Shown one piece after another: positions 35,484 to 49,016 of a DNA stretch of 64,000 bases. The stretch comes from Sambucus nigra. Taxonomy: Eukaryota; Streptophyta; Magnoliopsida; Dipsacales; Adoxaceae. A program made the translations under genes and the position numbers. Where the stretch lies: the NCBI GenBank assembly GCA_949130495.1, contig OX422207.1, positions 371,339,868-371,403,867 of the forward strand, given 5' to 3'. Below the pieces are notes generated by a model. It ran no database searches. It saw only the letters and a list, made by a program, of their open reading frames with translations, and was not told the origin of the DNA. Every line of letters starts with the position of its first letter. Within the stretch, counting starts at the first letter, position 1.

Positions 35484-35900
35484 ATCTCGTTGTTCTTCGA
35501 GTGAGTTGGCAAGGTTGAGAGCTTCATCGAGCTTGGATTTCAAGAGAGTGTGGAGGCGAAGACGAGGTTGGACTATGAATAGTTTAGGAGGGTCTCTGTT
35601 TACCTCCTCTTCCTGTTTTTTACGGGAATGAGAGAACGGGGATGACAACACTAAATTGGAAGGCTTGAAAATGATTGAATGTGAATGTGGAGTTGAAGAA
35701 AATGAGGGATGGGGTGAGTGGGTTAGGATTAGGGTTTGGTAGAGAGACCTCAGTGGAGCTCGCGTGCGAAATACACTTATCAACATTTTAGAGTTTTAGT
35801 CTACTCCTTTCCACTGTTAATAGCTTCTAATAATCTGCTCATCAATTCGTATAAAAAGAGAAGACCATATCACTGCTCGAAAAATGAGCTTTCAATTTCC
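35484..35900 (-). pseudogene. Truncated second copy of HflX exon 1 and upstream region
   Basis: It matches 30239-30632 with small indels. The minus-strand frame from the ATG at 35786 keeps the presumed transit-peptide region and the FIVQPRLRL and [16 protein letters not shown] blocks. It ends at a TGA formed by the LTR terminus (35481-35483). The splice donor and the rest of the exon are gone. It looks like the 5' end of a duplicated HflX copy cut by a retrotransposon. It keeps a start codon and upstream sequence, so transcription cannot be excluded. Confidence 0.88.
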
Positions 35901-36075
35901 TTAATATTCAACCACCCTAAAGAAAAACAAAAGGAAAGACTAGCCAAAATAAAAGATTTAAAGGTCCCTTTATTAAAATAATGAAATATTTTTGTAAATA
36001 TTTAAAATAATAGAGAATTAAGGTAAAGGTCATGTTCCTTCCTATATTTGAATTTTTAGGACAATGTTTTTCAAG

Positions 36076-36221
36076 TTTATAAATCTAGTCCCTTGTGGTA
36101 CAATAGATTTTATTTGTGTGGTCCCTTTAGAGTTAGGAGTTCATTTTTTTTGTCCGCGTCAGCGGCACCATTTTTCACCATTTTTCCATGGCGTTTTTAG
36201 TACAGGGACTAAATTTATAAA
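36076..36221. repeat. Short inverted-repeat element, MITE-like
   Basis: The arms TTTATAAATCTAGTCCCT (36076-36093) and AGGGACTAAATTTATAAA (36204-36221) are near-perfect complements about 110 bases apart. No target duplication could be fixed. Confidence 0.6.
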
Positions 36222-37418
36222 ATTATATGAAGTGTCATATTCTTATACACTTTGAGAATTATGAGGACCTTTCCCCAAAACCCCCTTAAAATAACATTAA
36301 ATATATGTTGGCTTTAAATTGTAAATAAATGCACATCTCTATAATACTCTAAATGTTATACAAAGCATTTAGAGTGCTATGCAGCGAAGCTATCAACGTA
36401 GGATGACGATTGATCTCCAATGTTAACCATTATTCTTAGATTTTTATGCACAATTGTTGAACCACTTCGGTTAGAGAAGTAAATTAGAAAGGCCATTCAA
36501 CTCGTAAGCGATTCATTCACCATACAACTATTATCACGCAATTCCTTCAGCATACACTTACAATCCCGCATTAATCGAATCTATAAAGTCATTTAGCCCT
36601 AATATATATGTGCGTGTAAATCATTGGTATTTTAATAATTCACCACTGGTCAAAATATCAAAGTTTGTTGAGTCAACCACATTTGAAGCATTGGAGGAAG
36701 TACCTGTTGTTGGATTCTCAGAATCTGTTGAAGAAATAAGTGTTGTAGCATCGATACAAGTATGGTGTTTTCTCTGTAGCAATGATATAAAATATGATTG
36801 AGTTTACAAGTGCTGATTTTTCTCTATATAAAAAATATGGAATTTGATTGAGTTTTAGCCTAAATCAAAGTTATTTATGGATTTGGATACACAAATGATT
36901 ATATGTTATTTATGGATTTGGATACACAAATGATTATATATGTTATAGGATAGCAACATAGTATGTTAGGCATATTGACTGTTTGTATCAATTTCGTAAA
37001 GAGGATGACCTTTCCAGTTAGTTTGCTTACACGTACTTAACATTATAAATCTCCAAGAAGAAAGTAGTATTTCAATAAATTATGAAAATAAGATTAGGAA
37101 TCGCCTCTATGATTGGAGAGTTGTATTATGTACGTGAATGTTTTATATAGCATGCGTATATGCTTTGTTTTTATTCTCAGGGTGGAATATGTTTTTTTAT
37201 CATATAAGTTTTTTATTTTTTTTTACTGTAAATTGTTTTTTTTCCCAATAAGCTGTTTTTTTAACTGAAGATATTTTTATACAAGTGTAAGATTTTTTAA
37301 ATTTTAAATTGTTTTATTTTTTCAATTTTAAACTGCTTTTTTTAACCATTAGTTTTTTCATTCATTTGACTGTCAATTGTTTTTTTATTTCTTTACACTT
37401 TATTGTTTTTTATTTAGG

Positions 37419-37472
37419 GAAGTTATGGTCGGGTTTTCACTGGGGCCTTTAGATATAAGGGGAAGAAGAAGG
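37419..37472 (+). CDS. Possible small exon with a glycine-rich motif
   Basis: A T-rich tract ending TTTTATTTAG is followed by an open stretch reading GSYGRVFTGAFRYKGKKK and a donor GTATGG. An open stretch at 36640-36761 also ends with a GTATGG donor (after ATACAA), and the two join in phase 0. The motif resembles a kinase glycine loop but is too short to assign. This may be a gene fragment or chance. Confidence 0.25.
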
Positions 37473-38126
37473 TATGGGTTATTGGAGCTTTAAATGCATC
37501 TTCAAATTATTTAACAGTTAAAAATATGTATTTAATGGATTATTTGTTCCCCTGTTTGAGGATTCATTCAATCTTATAAGTTTTGAAGAATAGTCTTAGA
37601 GAGGATAAAAGTCCAAGTTTTTTTTTTATCACTTCTTAAAGATTAATACCATATTTTTTAAAACTAAATAGTTATTAATTTATAACAGTCAAGATTGTAG
37701 ACCTGTTTAAACTGAAGGGCACGTGCAATAACCATTCCGTAAGCTAAATAGATTTTCACTCATTTAATCAACCTTTTTTGTTCATACTCGGGTGTCCTAC
37801 TTCACACTTTAACCAACATCATGTCTTCCCGAACTCTTTAGATTATATCTCAGAAAAGGGAAGGATTAATAAACAATTAACGCTTACATGTTGTGTTGTA
37901 TTTATTTAATATCCACTAGCATCTTAATTTTGTTAATGTGGGATCATTAGTGATAAATTTGTTTCATTATTTAATCACAGGCCATTTTCTTAAGCTTGAA
38001 TTGGAGTATTGAGAATATTTCTATCTTTTTTGTTTCTTTTTATTTCATGTTTGAGTTTCAGAAGTAATAATTTAATCAATATATATTATTTTCAATATAT
38101 CCCCTGAGATAACATGGTTAGTTTGA

Positions 38127-40101
<1,975 letters not shown>

Positions 40102-40494
40102 GGTGAGACTAAAGTTGAGGACAAGTCGGAGAAGAAAGATCAAAAGCATAATGGGGGCAATAAGCAATCGAAAGGCACAGAAACGATAGATCACTTGAGG
40201 AAGTATGGGAATTATACTCCCTTAAAGGTGGATATAAACCATATTATGGAGGAGATAAAGAACAGCGAAGAACTAAATTGGCCGGATAAGTTGAGGAAAA
40301 CCCCTGAAAGGAGGGATAAGTCCAAGTATTGCGAGTTCCACAAAGACCATGGCCACACGACCAAGCGGTGCATAACTCTCCAGAATGAAATTGAGGCACT
40401 CATTCGACAAGGGAAATTTAACAGGTTTGTTGATCGCCAGAATAATGGGAAGATCAACGACAGAGCAAGGCAAATGTCTAAATCTCCTCACTGA
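40102..40494 (+). pseudogene. Tat gag C-terminal fragment
   Basis: It reads LRKYGNYTPL, then the single CCHC-type knuckle KYCEFHKDHGHTTKRC typical of Tat-lineage gag. It begins abruptly at the junction with the gypsy LTR and ends at a stop. Confidence 0.85.
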
Positions 40495-40739
40495 ACAAGA
40501 GATGACAAGAAGAGGGACCATGAAGATGATCCGGAGGATGATCCCGACCTCCCTAAAAAGCCAAGGCAACCAGAACGCGAGGTATTTTCAATCCATTTTA
40601 GCTCATTCGAATGTAATGTGATTACAGATGGAGATGCAGGAGGTGGGGATCATACTGCTGAAAGGAAAGCTTACCTCAATGAGGCCTAAGCTTGCTCCTA
40701 TATACAGTGAATAAATCTTCTGGAAGAGGATTGCCCAAG

Positions 40740-41157
40740 GAAGGTTAAAAAGGATAAACTGGTCATTGGTTTTTCTAAAAGTGATCTGGAAGGTGTCTTA
40801 TATCCTCACGACGACCCCTTGGTGGTCAAGATGAGGATGAAGGATGTGATCATCTTAAGAGTATTGGTAGACAATGGTAGCTCGACAGACATCATGTTCT
40901 ACCCTTGCTTTGACAGTTTAAACTTGAAACTAGCCCAGTTGGAGCCATATCACAGGCCCCTCCTCGATTTTATTGGCAAAAAAGTTTTTCCCCTTGGGAC
41001 GATCAAGTTGGACATGCTTATTGGTACCTGTCCTGCTTGCAGAACAGAAAAAATACACTTTTTCGTAATGGATAAAAATGTTCAATCTGCCTACAACATA
41101 ATCATGGGACGGGTAGGCCCGAAAAAGTTCGAAGTAGTGCCATCCATAGTACATTAA
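40740..41157 (+). pseudogene. Tat aspartic protease domain
   Basis: It contains VLVDNGSSTDIMFY with Asp-Asn-Gly at the active site, then a flap region and YNIIMGR near the end, as in Tat proteases. The frame is open for this segment, but stops occur just upstream at about 40687 and 40710. Confidence 0.82.
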
Positions 41158-41288
41158 TGCTTGAAGTTTTTGACCAACTTTAGAGTTGAAATTGTGAAGG
41201 GTAATCAAAAGTAGCTCGAGAATGTTACTATTCATCTGTCGAACATGAAGAGTTTGAGGAAGCCTGGAAGAAGACCACCACTTATCAA

Positions 41289-42344
41289 GTGGATGAGTCT
41301 GAAGATGCAGAGATTGACACATTGGAGCCTAGAGATAAGTCAAATCTCGTGAAGGGTCAGGTCATGGAAGCAACGGAGGATGCTATTTTGGACGATGAAC
41401 GACTGGAACGAATAACTCAAATTGGCGCTTCACTGGATCCGTCAATAAAGCGAGAGTTAGTGGTATTCTTTAGGCACAGAAAGCAAACTTTTGTATGGAG
41501 TCACGAAGATATGCCGGGGATAGACCCAGCCTTCCTATGCCACGAGCTCAATGTTAATAAGGAGATCAAACTGGTGAAACAATGAAGAAGGGTCTTCAGC
41601 CCAGAAAAGAACCAAGCCATTCAGGAGGAAGTCGAGAAACTGCAAAAGGCCTCTTTTATTGAGGATGTCAAATATCCTGATTGGTTAGCAAATGTGGTGA
41701 TGGTAAAAAAGAAGAATATTAAATGGAGGATGTGCGTAAATTTCACAGATCTCAACAAATCCTGCCCAAAAGATCACTTTCCCCTTCCCCGAATAGACCA
41801 GCTGGTAGATGTTACCTCGGGGAACGAGTTACTAAGCTTCATGGAAGCTTATTCCGTCTACAACCAGATTAATATGAAATCAGAAGACAGGGAGAGTACT
41901 TCTTTTATTAACCCAAGGGGGACATACTACTACAATGTTATGCCGTTTGGTTTTAAAAATGCATGTGCTACGTACTAGCGGTTGATGAATAAGGTGTTCA
42001 TAGAGCAAATCGGCAGAAATATAGAGGTTTACGTCAACGACAAGCTGACTAAGAGCAAGAAAGACACTGACCACATAGCTGACTTGAGCCAAACTTTCGA
42101 CCAGCTGGAGAAATATCAGATGAAGCTTAACTTGACTAAGTGCGTATTTGGCGTACGAGAAGGCATGTTCCTCGGGTATATTGTGAATCAGCGAGCCATT
42201 GAGGCAAATATTGAGAAGATTAAAGCTTTGCTGGAACTATGATCTCCAGCTACGAAGAAGGAGGTGCAAAGCCTCACGGGGCATATTGCAGCTCTTAACA
42301 GGTTTTCTCACGAGCAACGGACAGATGTCTTCCATTCTTCAAAA
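41289..42344 (+). pseudogene. Tat reverse transcriptase, catalytic motif altered
   Basis: The blocks KKKNIKWRMCVNFTDLNKSC, PLPRIDQLVD, MPFGFKNA and LGYIVNQRAIEAN are intact in order. The catalytic YVDD reads YVND near 42030, losing one metal-binding Asp. Stops at 41583, 41977 and 42240 break the frame. It ends in a GHIAALNRF block where the nested element begins. Confidence 0.88.
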
Positions 42345-42432
42345 TACTCAGCATATATGAGCCTTATATTGTTTTATACGTTTGGTTTTTTGTCAAATTT
42401 TGTGGACGAAATTTCTTGTTAGTGAGGAAGTA

Positions 42433-44128
42433 TGTAACAACCCGAATTTTTAAATGGGTATTTTTAAATAAAATTGGACTTTTGTCAGCAGGGGTCGCGC
42501 AGGACGTGAACTTGCGTAATTTTTGTAGGACATTTTATTAGGGTTAAAAATAATTTGACCATATTTATTGGATGCTAAAAATAGGCCTAAGAGTGCCATG
42601 GGGTCAAAAGTCAAAAAATGAATAAATAAATAAAATATTATTATTTTACTTAAAAAAATAAAAGTGCTAAGAAAATTATGAAAATCACCATACCGACTTA
42701 AAATTTAATTTTGAGCAACTTACCTTTCTCAACATTTCCAAAAAACGCTATTTAAACCCGATTTATGCCATTTTTCGGTTCGGTTAGATCACCTTTTTGA
42801 CAATTTTTTTTTTTTAAACCCTTAATGTTATATATATACATAATTCTGGGGTTAGATTTTGAAGACTCATTCCCCACACACCCTAGAGCAACCAACCATC
42901 TTTTTCTCCATCCTCTTCCACCTCCAAACCTTAACCTCCATTAAAACCCATTTTCAAGCTCAATTTTGAGGGCCGAAACATAAATATCTCAAGGTGGTTC
43001 AAGAGGGGTTTTTGATCAATTTTTCAAGGAGAACCCGAATCTCTCATCAATTTCCACATCTAAAAATCAGGCAGGGTTATCCTATTCTTTTTCTTTAGTG
43101 TTATGTGTCTTGTTTATAGCCTCCATTAAAACTCACGTGTTCTAAATAAATTAAGAACATAATATATTGAAGAAATTAATTATGGGGATGTTTTGTCAAA
43201 GTAATTATAATTTTGTTGTTATTTAGATTGTATTTACTTAGTTGGTGATATCATGGACATAAACATGTAGACGATACCTTAGTAATTTAATTTGGATGTT
43301 TATGTAAAAATTCATAAATTAATTAAATTACTCGTGCTAGAAAATAAATAACTATTATGGAACTTGCGAATCATAATGATTCGGAAAAATATCATAATAA
43401 TTACGTGTTCTCGATTTCCCCATATTCAGATTAAAAATCATTTATTGGGAATTTGGTGTTGTTGAGAATATTATCATAAATCGTTGATTATGTCAAATAT
43501 GAAATATTATAATATTGAATATTTTGAGAACGTTAGTATTTTAGATAATTGGTTTTCACCCCTTGTTATAGTACACTTGTTAGGTATGGGACTAGTAAGT
43601 GGGACCTAGTTGCGATTTATACTAATTAGTTATGGTACTAATTAATATAAATCTATGCGGGTTATATAAATTGGGGTGGGGCCAAATTCTCTATATTTAC
43701 CGTTGTTATGATAACCTAGGATTGATATCTAGGTGAAGTAAAAAAATTATAATCATCATTTATTAATGATGGGATTAAATTGTATTTCGGGAACTTTTAA
43801 TTGGGACTAAGGAATATTTTGAGAATTTTCACATCGCTTTTAAGGGTGGAAAAAATTTATGTGAATAACTAGTATGAGAAATTTTGGGAAATTAATACCG
43901 CAAGACTAAAACTGGTATTAAAATTATTGGCGACATAATGTGTCTAGGGCCGACAGTTTAACCGGGTCAGAGGACGATTTATGTCATGTCGTGTGTGGAA
44001 CCTAGTCATATCCCGAGGATCGCAGGATAAAAATGGATCAGACGGCGGACTTGACAATGGGATGTGTGTGTGTGTGGAACCTTGTCATATCGCGAGGATC
44101 GCAGTATAAAAACGGATCAGACGGCGGA
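42433..44128 (+). repeat. LTR A, first part
   Basis: It starts TGTAACAACCCG and matches 51934 onward. It is interrupted at 44128 and continues at 50560-51332. Confidence 0.88.
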
Positions 44129-45637
44129 TGATAATACGCAAATATTGCGTATTTCATCTCTCGAACCTACGCATTTTAGCCCCCTGGGTGCCTTAATCTT
44201 TATATTTAAGCCCGTTAACCAGACAACCTGGGTTTTTATTGTTAACATGCTATATGAGGTATAATTGGGCTTTTGTAGGTATTTAGGTACTAAGTATGAA
44301 GTTCAGACGCATTCCGGTGAACTTTCGTACGCAATCGCACGTTCAAGGGCATTTTAATATTTTCACGGCTTGGGTACCTAGCCTGATATCTCATGGAATT
44401 TGTAGCCCTTCTTTCTAGCTTCGCGTGGCCGCAAACGGTGCGCGATTCCGAGTTCGTATAAAGAAGTTACGGCGATTTCAGCGGTGGGAAAAATAAGAAA
44501 ATCAAAAGAGGAGAAGAAAAGAGGAAGAAAAGATGCAGAAGTTGCTGCTTGGCTCACCCCTACTTGATCGATCGATCGAGGTCGATCGATCGACCATTCT
44601 AAAATGCCGAAATTTGACCTTGATCGATCGATCGACCAAAATCATCGATCGATCGATGCCCTATTTTTTGCAGATATTTTGCATTTGTTTTCTTTCTTAT
44701 TTTCTTTTATTTCAACTTACTATATAAAGTTTTTTTGTTGCAATAAGAACATATTCAGTAGATACACGATTTTAGCTTAGGTTAGCTTAGGGTTTTGGGG
44801 TTTTTGCTTGGTTCTTCTTCATTTCTCTTTGGTTTGACACCCCATTTGGATTGTAAGTTGACTATTCATCTCCCCTACCACTTAATATAGTTGTATTTAC
44901 TTCATTTCTTGCTTTCTAGTGTAATTTACATGCTTTCTAAATTAGGTTTACTTGTTTTCTTTACACGCTTTCTAGTATAGATTTATTGCGTTTTTAATAT
45001 GCTTTATAGGTAATTTAAATTAGGTTGTGTTTGAATGAAACTCACTCGGGTTAACGCGTTGCTTTGCTTTGGTTATGGTGTTTACGGGTTTATTTCGGGT
45101 GCGTTGTCCTAGTTATTACGCCTAGGAGATTTGACGGGGCATATCATGTATGTCCCGTGCTTACGACCTTCTGTGCGCAATTTCCAGGATATTTGTTGAC
45201 GCCGAAATGATATTAGGCTTTTATGCGAATTTAGGGGCGTGACAACCCTTGGTTCAATTAAATGTCGAAACGAGACGCATTCTAAATAACTCGTCGACCC
45301 ATGTAACCATTTTATACAAATTAACTCGGGTGAGGGATATTCGACGCAACCTATAGTTTTACCCGCTTTCATAATCTAGTTTCATTGCCCTCGCCTAGTT
45401 AATCATTTCTCTTTATGTATCTTTTACTTTTTAGTTTGTAATCACCTTTTACACTTTTATTTTGGAGTATTAAATCAATTAAATTCTAATAACTCGTCCC
45501 TGTGGATTTTCGATACCCGGCCTACCGCTATGCTTGCCCCACAAGTGTAGTTGTAATTTAGGTTTGTTTGTATAGTCACGGCGAGACAAAAAACAACGAT
45601 TGTGGCCTTACGCGATCACACTTCTCACGCGCTATCA
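44129..45637 (+). repeat. 5' LTR of the LARD
   Basis: 1509 bp. A cluster of GATCGATCGATC words at 44566-44658 precedes the TATA box TATATAAAG at 44721-44729. The same layout recurs in the 3' LTR. Confidence 0.88.
44566..44729 (+). promoter_or_regulatory. LARD LTR promoter: GATC palindrome cluster and TATA box
   Basis: Four blocks of tandem GATC/ATCG within 93 bases, then TATATAAAG 63 bases on. In the 3' LTR these are at 49453-49552 and 49616-49624. Function is inferred from placement. Confidence 0.6.
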
Positions 45638-45640
45638 AAA

Positions 45641-45660
45641 TGGGGCGCCGTTGCCGGGGA
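45641..45660 (+). promoter_or_regulatory. Primer binding site, Athila type
   Basis: GGCGCCGTTGCCGGGG lies just after the 5' LTR end, as in Athila-lineage elements. Confidence 0.85.
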
Positions 45661-45734
45661 CTAGTTTGTTTTAGACTTTATTTGATTTAGTATTTCATAG
45701 TATTTTCTTTCTATTTGTATTATTTGCTAATATT

Positions 45735-46934
45735 TTGCAGGATTTCAAACGCTTGAATTTTCCGCGCGCACTTACTTTGTGGAACCCGCCACTTCGAGCC
45801 ATTTTTGGGGTAAGCATGTCTTATTCCAATTCTTTCGATAATCCTTGTCATAATTCTCAAAATTCTCGCAAACCTGTGACTTTCGGTGAATACTTAGAAT
45901 CCCAAAAATTTGCAAATTCACATATTACTTTGGGCGAGTATAACCGAAGTCAAAATTTGGGTTATTAGAATTTTGATGATGATGATAATGATTTTGGGCC
46001 TTTACCTCCTTATAATAGGAATTTTGAAATGAATTCGAATAGTTTACAAAATTCCTATAATAATGAGTTTAAGTTTAAGTCCGATGGTAATTTTCAAAGT
46101 TCCCATTTTCATGCATCCGCACCTCGACCCATGACATTCAGGGAGGGTTTACGTATGTAAGAGAATGAGAAACTTGAAAATCGTTATCGGGAAGAAAATC
46201 GTTCGTGGGAACATGAGTTGGATTTATTATTTGAGTCCGACGATGATTTTGCTTCCGAGACTTTCGAGGTTGACGAATGTTTTGAACCAAATGAGGTACT
46301 TGTGCCTACTTTGGAATAAGCCATTCTAGACTTTGCCCATTGCGTAATAGATATTGAAACTGAGGATGATAATGACATAATATCTATTTGCAATGAAATG
46401 ATTTCTTCTTTGGCCCCCAAAGAAGAACATTTCATTCAAAATGATATTATTTCCTTTGAAATTCCAACTTCATGCGATGATGATTCATCTCATGAGTTTG
46501 AATTTATTTCATCCCCATTTTCATTCTCTATTATCCCACCGAAACAAGTACCCGATGATTCGGTTTCGAATTTTAATGTTTTAAACCTTATTGCCGATGA
46601 GGAGTACTTGCTCGAGTCGCCTTTCACGGTCGCATCTTTTCCTTTGTGTGCGCCGCCTCCCATTCCAACTTTAAAATTATTGGGAGGATATTCGGCTTTT
46701 ATCGGTACCCACATGTTTTTGTCACCCGTTCAATCCAAACCCCCCATTGTCTCTCCAAAACTTTTAATTGGCGATGGTTCATTTCTTCCGCCTTACACAT
46801 GCCTTCCTTTGTTCAAACGGAATCCATATTTTTCGGAGGGCATGCTTGTACGTGAGGGTACACCGGTTATCCTCCAAAGTCAAATCGTTCTTATGGTGGA
46901 CCCTCATCTATTTAGACTTATACTGTACAATTAG
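45735..46934 (+). pseudogene. Unrecognised 400-codon frame in the LARD, three in-frame stops
   Basis: One frame runs from 45735 to 46934, broken by TAG at 45966, TAA at 46158 and TAA at 46317, with no frameshift. The product would be rich in Ser, Asn, Asp and Glu in the first two thirds (an EHELDLLFESDDDF stretch) and Pro-rich later (CAPPPIPTLKLLGG). No gag knuckle, protease or RT motif was seen and the family is not recognised. It takes the place of gag after the primer site. It may be an element-specific protein or a captured gene. Decay is by point stops only, suggesting a once-selected frame. Confidence 0.6.
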
Positions 46935-49016
46935 TGTAAAGCCTAAATAGTAGGTTGTATATAGTTAGCTTTTTATTCTTTCTTTCTTTTTATTCTAGTC
47001 TAGTGTAATTAGTTAACTCTTTGTTATTTCTTTTGCTATGCTCGATACTAACTTGTTTTGTAGATTCTTTGGACTTGTTCTTGAGGGGATCGCTCCAATA
47101 TTGGGTAATATCGTTATTTTCTACTCTTTGACTTGGTTCTTAATTTACATTGAGGACAATGTCAAGTTTTAAGTTAAGGGGTGTGGGATATTCTATCCAT
47201 TTCATTATTTAGTCCATGTTTTTGCTCACATGTTAGTTACTTAGTATGCTTTTCTTAGAAAAATTCGAAATTTTCAAAAATATTTTCTTTCTTTTTTCTC
47301 ATTTTTTGGACTTTTTGCCTTTGTTTCTGATGATAAATTTCAATAATTGCCCGATCCAATTGACAACCCAATGATGCATGTTCTCGATTTTAGAATTTAT
47401 TAGACTTTAGTCCTCGATCATTGATATTATGAATAACTTTATGAATTAAACTTTAATCCCATGAGCACATGCACTTTTATGGTTATATTGATTTGGTTTA
47501 AGATTTTTATAACTCGGTAATCTTTTGTTGCATTGTATATACTTACACCGAATAAGCTTTGTACCTTTCGTCGTTTGTGACTGTATACACTATTCTTTTC
47601 TCATTGAAAACGTTGAATTCGTCGGTAATCTCACTATTCTTTCATTTGACCGTTCATTAATTGAGATCATACTTGAAATGTGTTACTTGAGCATGATTTT
47701 CATATATTGTTTTGACTCGAGAATTGCGTAAACTTAGTGTAATGATCATAGGCATTCTTTGTTATATCACCCATATTAGCCTTGACCTCACCCTTATATG
47801 TTTACCCTCGTTACCCCTTTTGAGCCTAAATATAGCCTTTCGTTTCATTACCCAAAACCCCATAACCAACTCTAAATTGGAATTTTAGCCCATACATACA
47901 CCTTCCATACCTTTGTTTGGAATGTTACTTGGGATTGAATGATGTTGTTTTGATGTCAGTTGCAATTTAGGCATATGAGAGTGTAAAAAGTAAAGAAAAG
48001 AAAGTAGTGAAAAAGTGATGAAAAAGAGAAAGCAAAAAGCAAAAAAAAAACATAAGAAAAAGAAGAAAAGAAAAGGAAGAGAAAGTTGTAAATGTTGTAT
48101 ATAGTTCAATAAGCTTTGATTACTCTCCCCGATGATATATCTAATGCCTTTTTGGAACTTGTTTTCCAATTTTGATATTGCCCGTATTTTCCCATTATCC
48201 TGAGTTTTCATTCCGAACACTCTGAATCCGTATATACATTCCTTTCATTTCATACCCTAGCCATACCTACATTATAACCCTATTAAAGTCCTATGTGATC
48301 TTAGGTTGATGTAATTCAAAAGTCATAATAGTTTTGATAATATGTGAAAATGCATTTCGCCTCTTTTAGTGCGCGGTATCCTTTCATTGAGATTACAATT
48401 TTTCAGTTTATATATAGCGTTCTTCTTTTGTGACATGTGTGCGACCTAGTTTCCATTTACATTTACTCTTTATGCCCGCATATTCCGTGTGTTACCTCCC
48501 TGTTTCGAGTGAATTCACTTGATGAGTGTAATGCCCATGAGGATTGAATGTATGCTTGCTTTAATGTTTATCCGGTTTATATAAGTTTTTCGCCAAATCA
48601 CACTTTGCATGTGCTCGCCCCTCCCATATTTTATAGTTTCAATTTTATGAGGTGCATTTTATAATGTTAATGATTTGGACTTTTGTTTGAATTCATCCAA
48701 TGTGCTAATATTGGGTATGAAATCCTTTTTGCCATTGTTGGGCTTGTCGCATGTTGGTTTGGGCATATTTTGAGGAAATCCTGTGATGTTTGTGGGTACC
48801 ATCCTTGAAAACCCTCACAAAACGACACTCGTCCACTAGGGCGACCTAGGGGTTTAACGGCTTATTGCATACGCTAAATGCAATCGAATCACCCGCGAAA
48901 GTGGCCTTTTGCTTTTATAACATACTTTTGTACTATCTCCTGCTTTTGGTTTGCTTGTAGTTCTTGTTGCATCCTATTTCATTGCCAGGGACTAGCAATG
49001 TGTAAGTTAGGGCGTG
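46935..49016 (+). other. LARD 3' non-coding interior
   Basis: No coding. It contains TTGAGGACAATGTCAAG with a G-rich tract (47150-47190) and an almost pure purine run at 47987-48087. Confidence 0.65.

Larger units (their letters stand above)
35901..38121. other. Region upstream of the HflX duplication, left flank of the nested retrotransposons
   Basis: AT-rich. It contains a MITE-like inverted repeat (36076-36221), two possible small plus-strand exons (36640-36761, 37419-37472) and the first part of a tandem duplication (37885-38121). Positions 37190-37415 are strongly T-rich. Confidence 0.5.

Noticed and set aside
45109..45372. Minus-strand open frame in the LARD LTR, with a diverged counterpart near 50100-50300
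   Set aside because: It lies wholly inside an LTR, is not kept open in the second LTR copy and has no motif.
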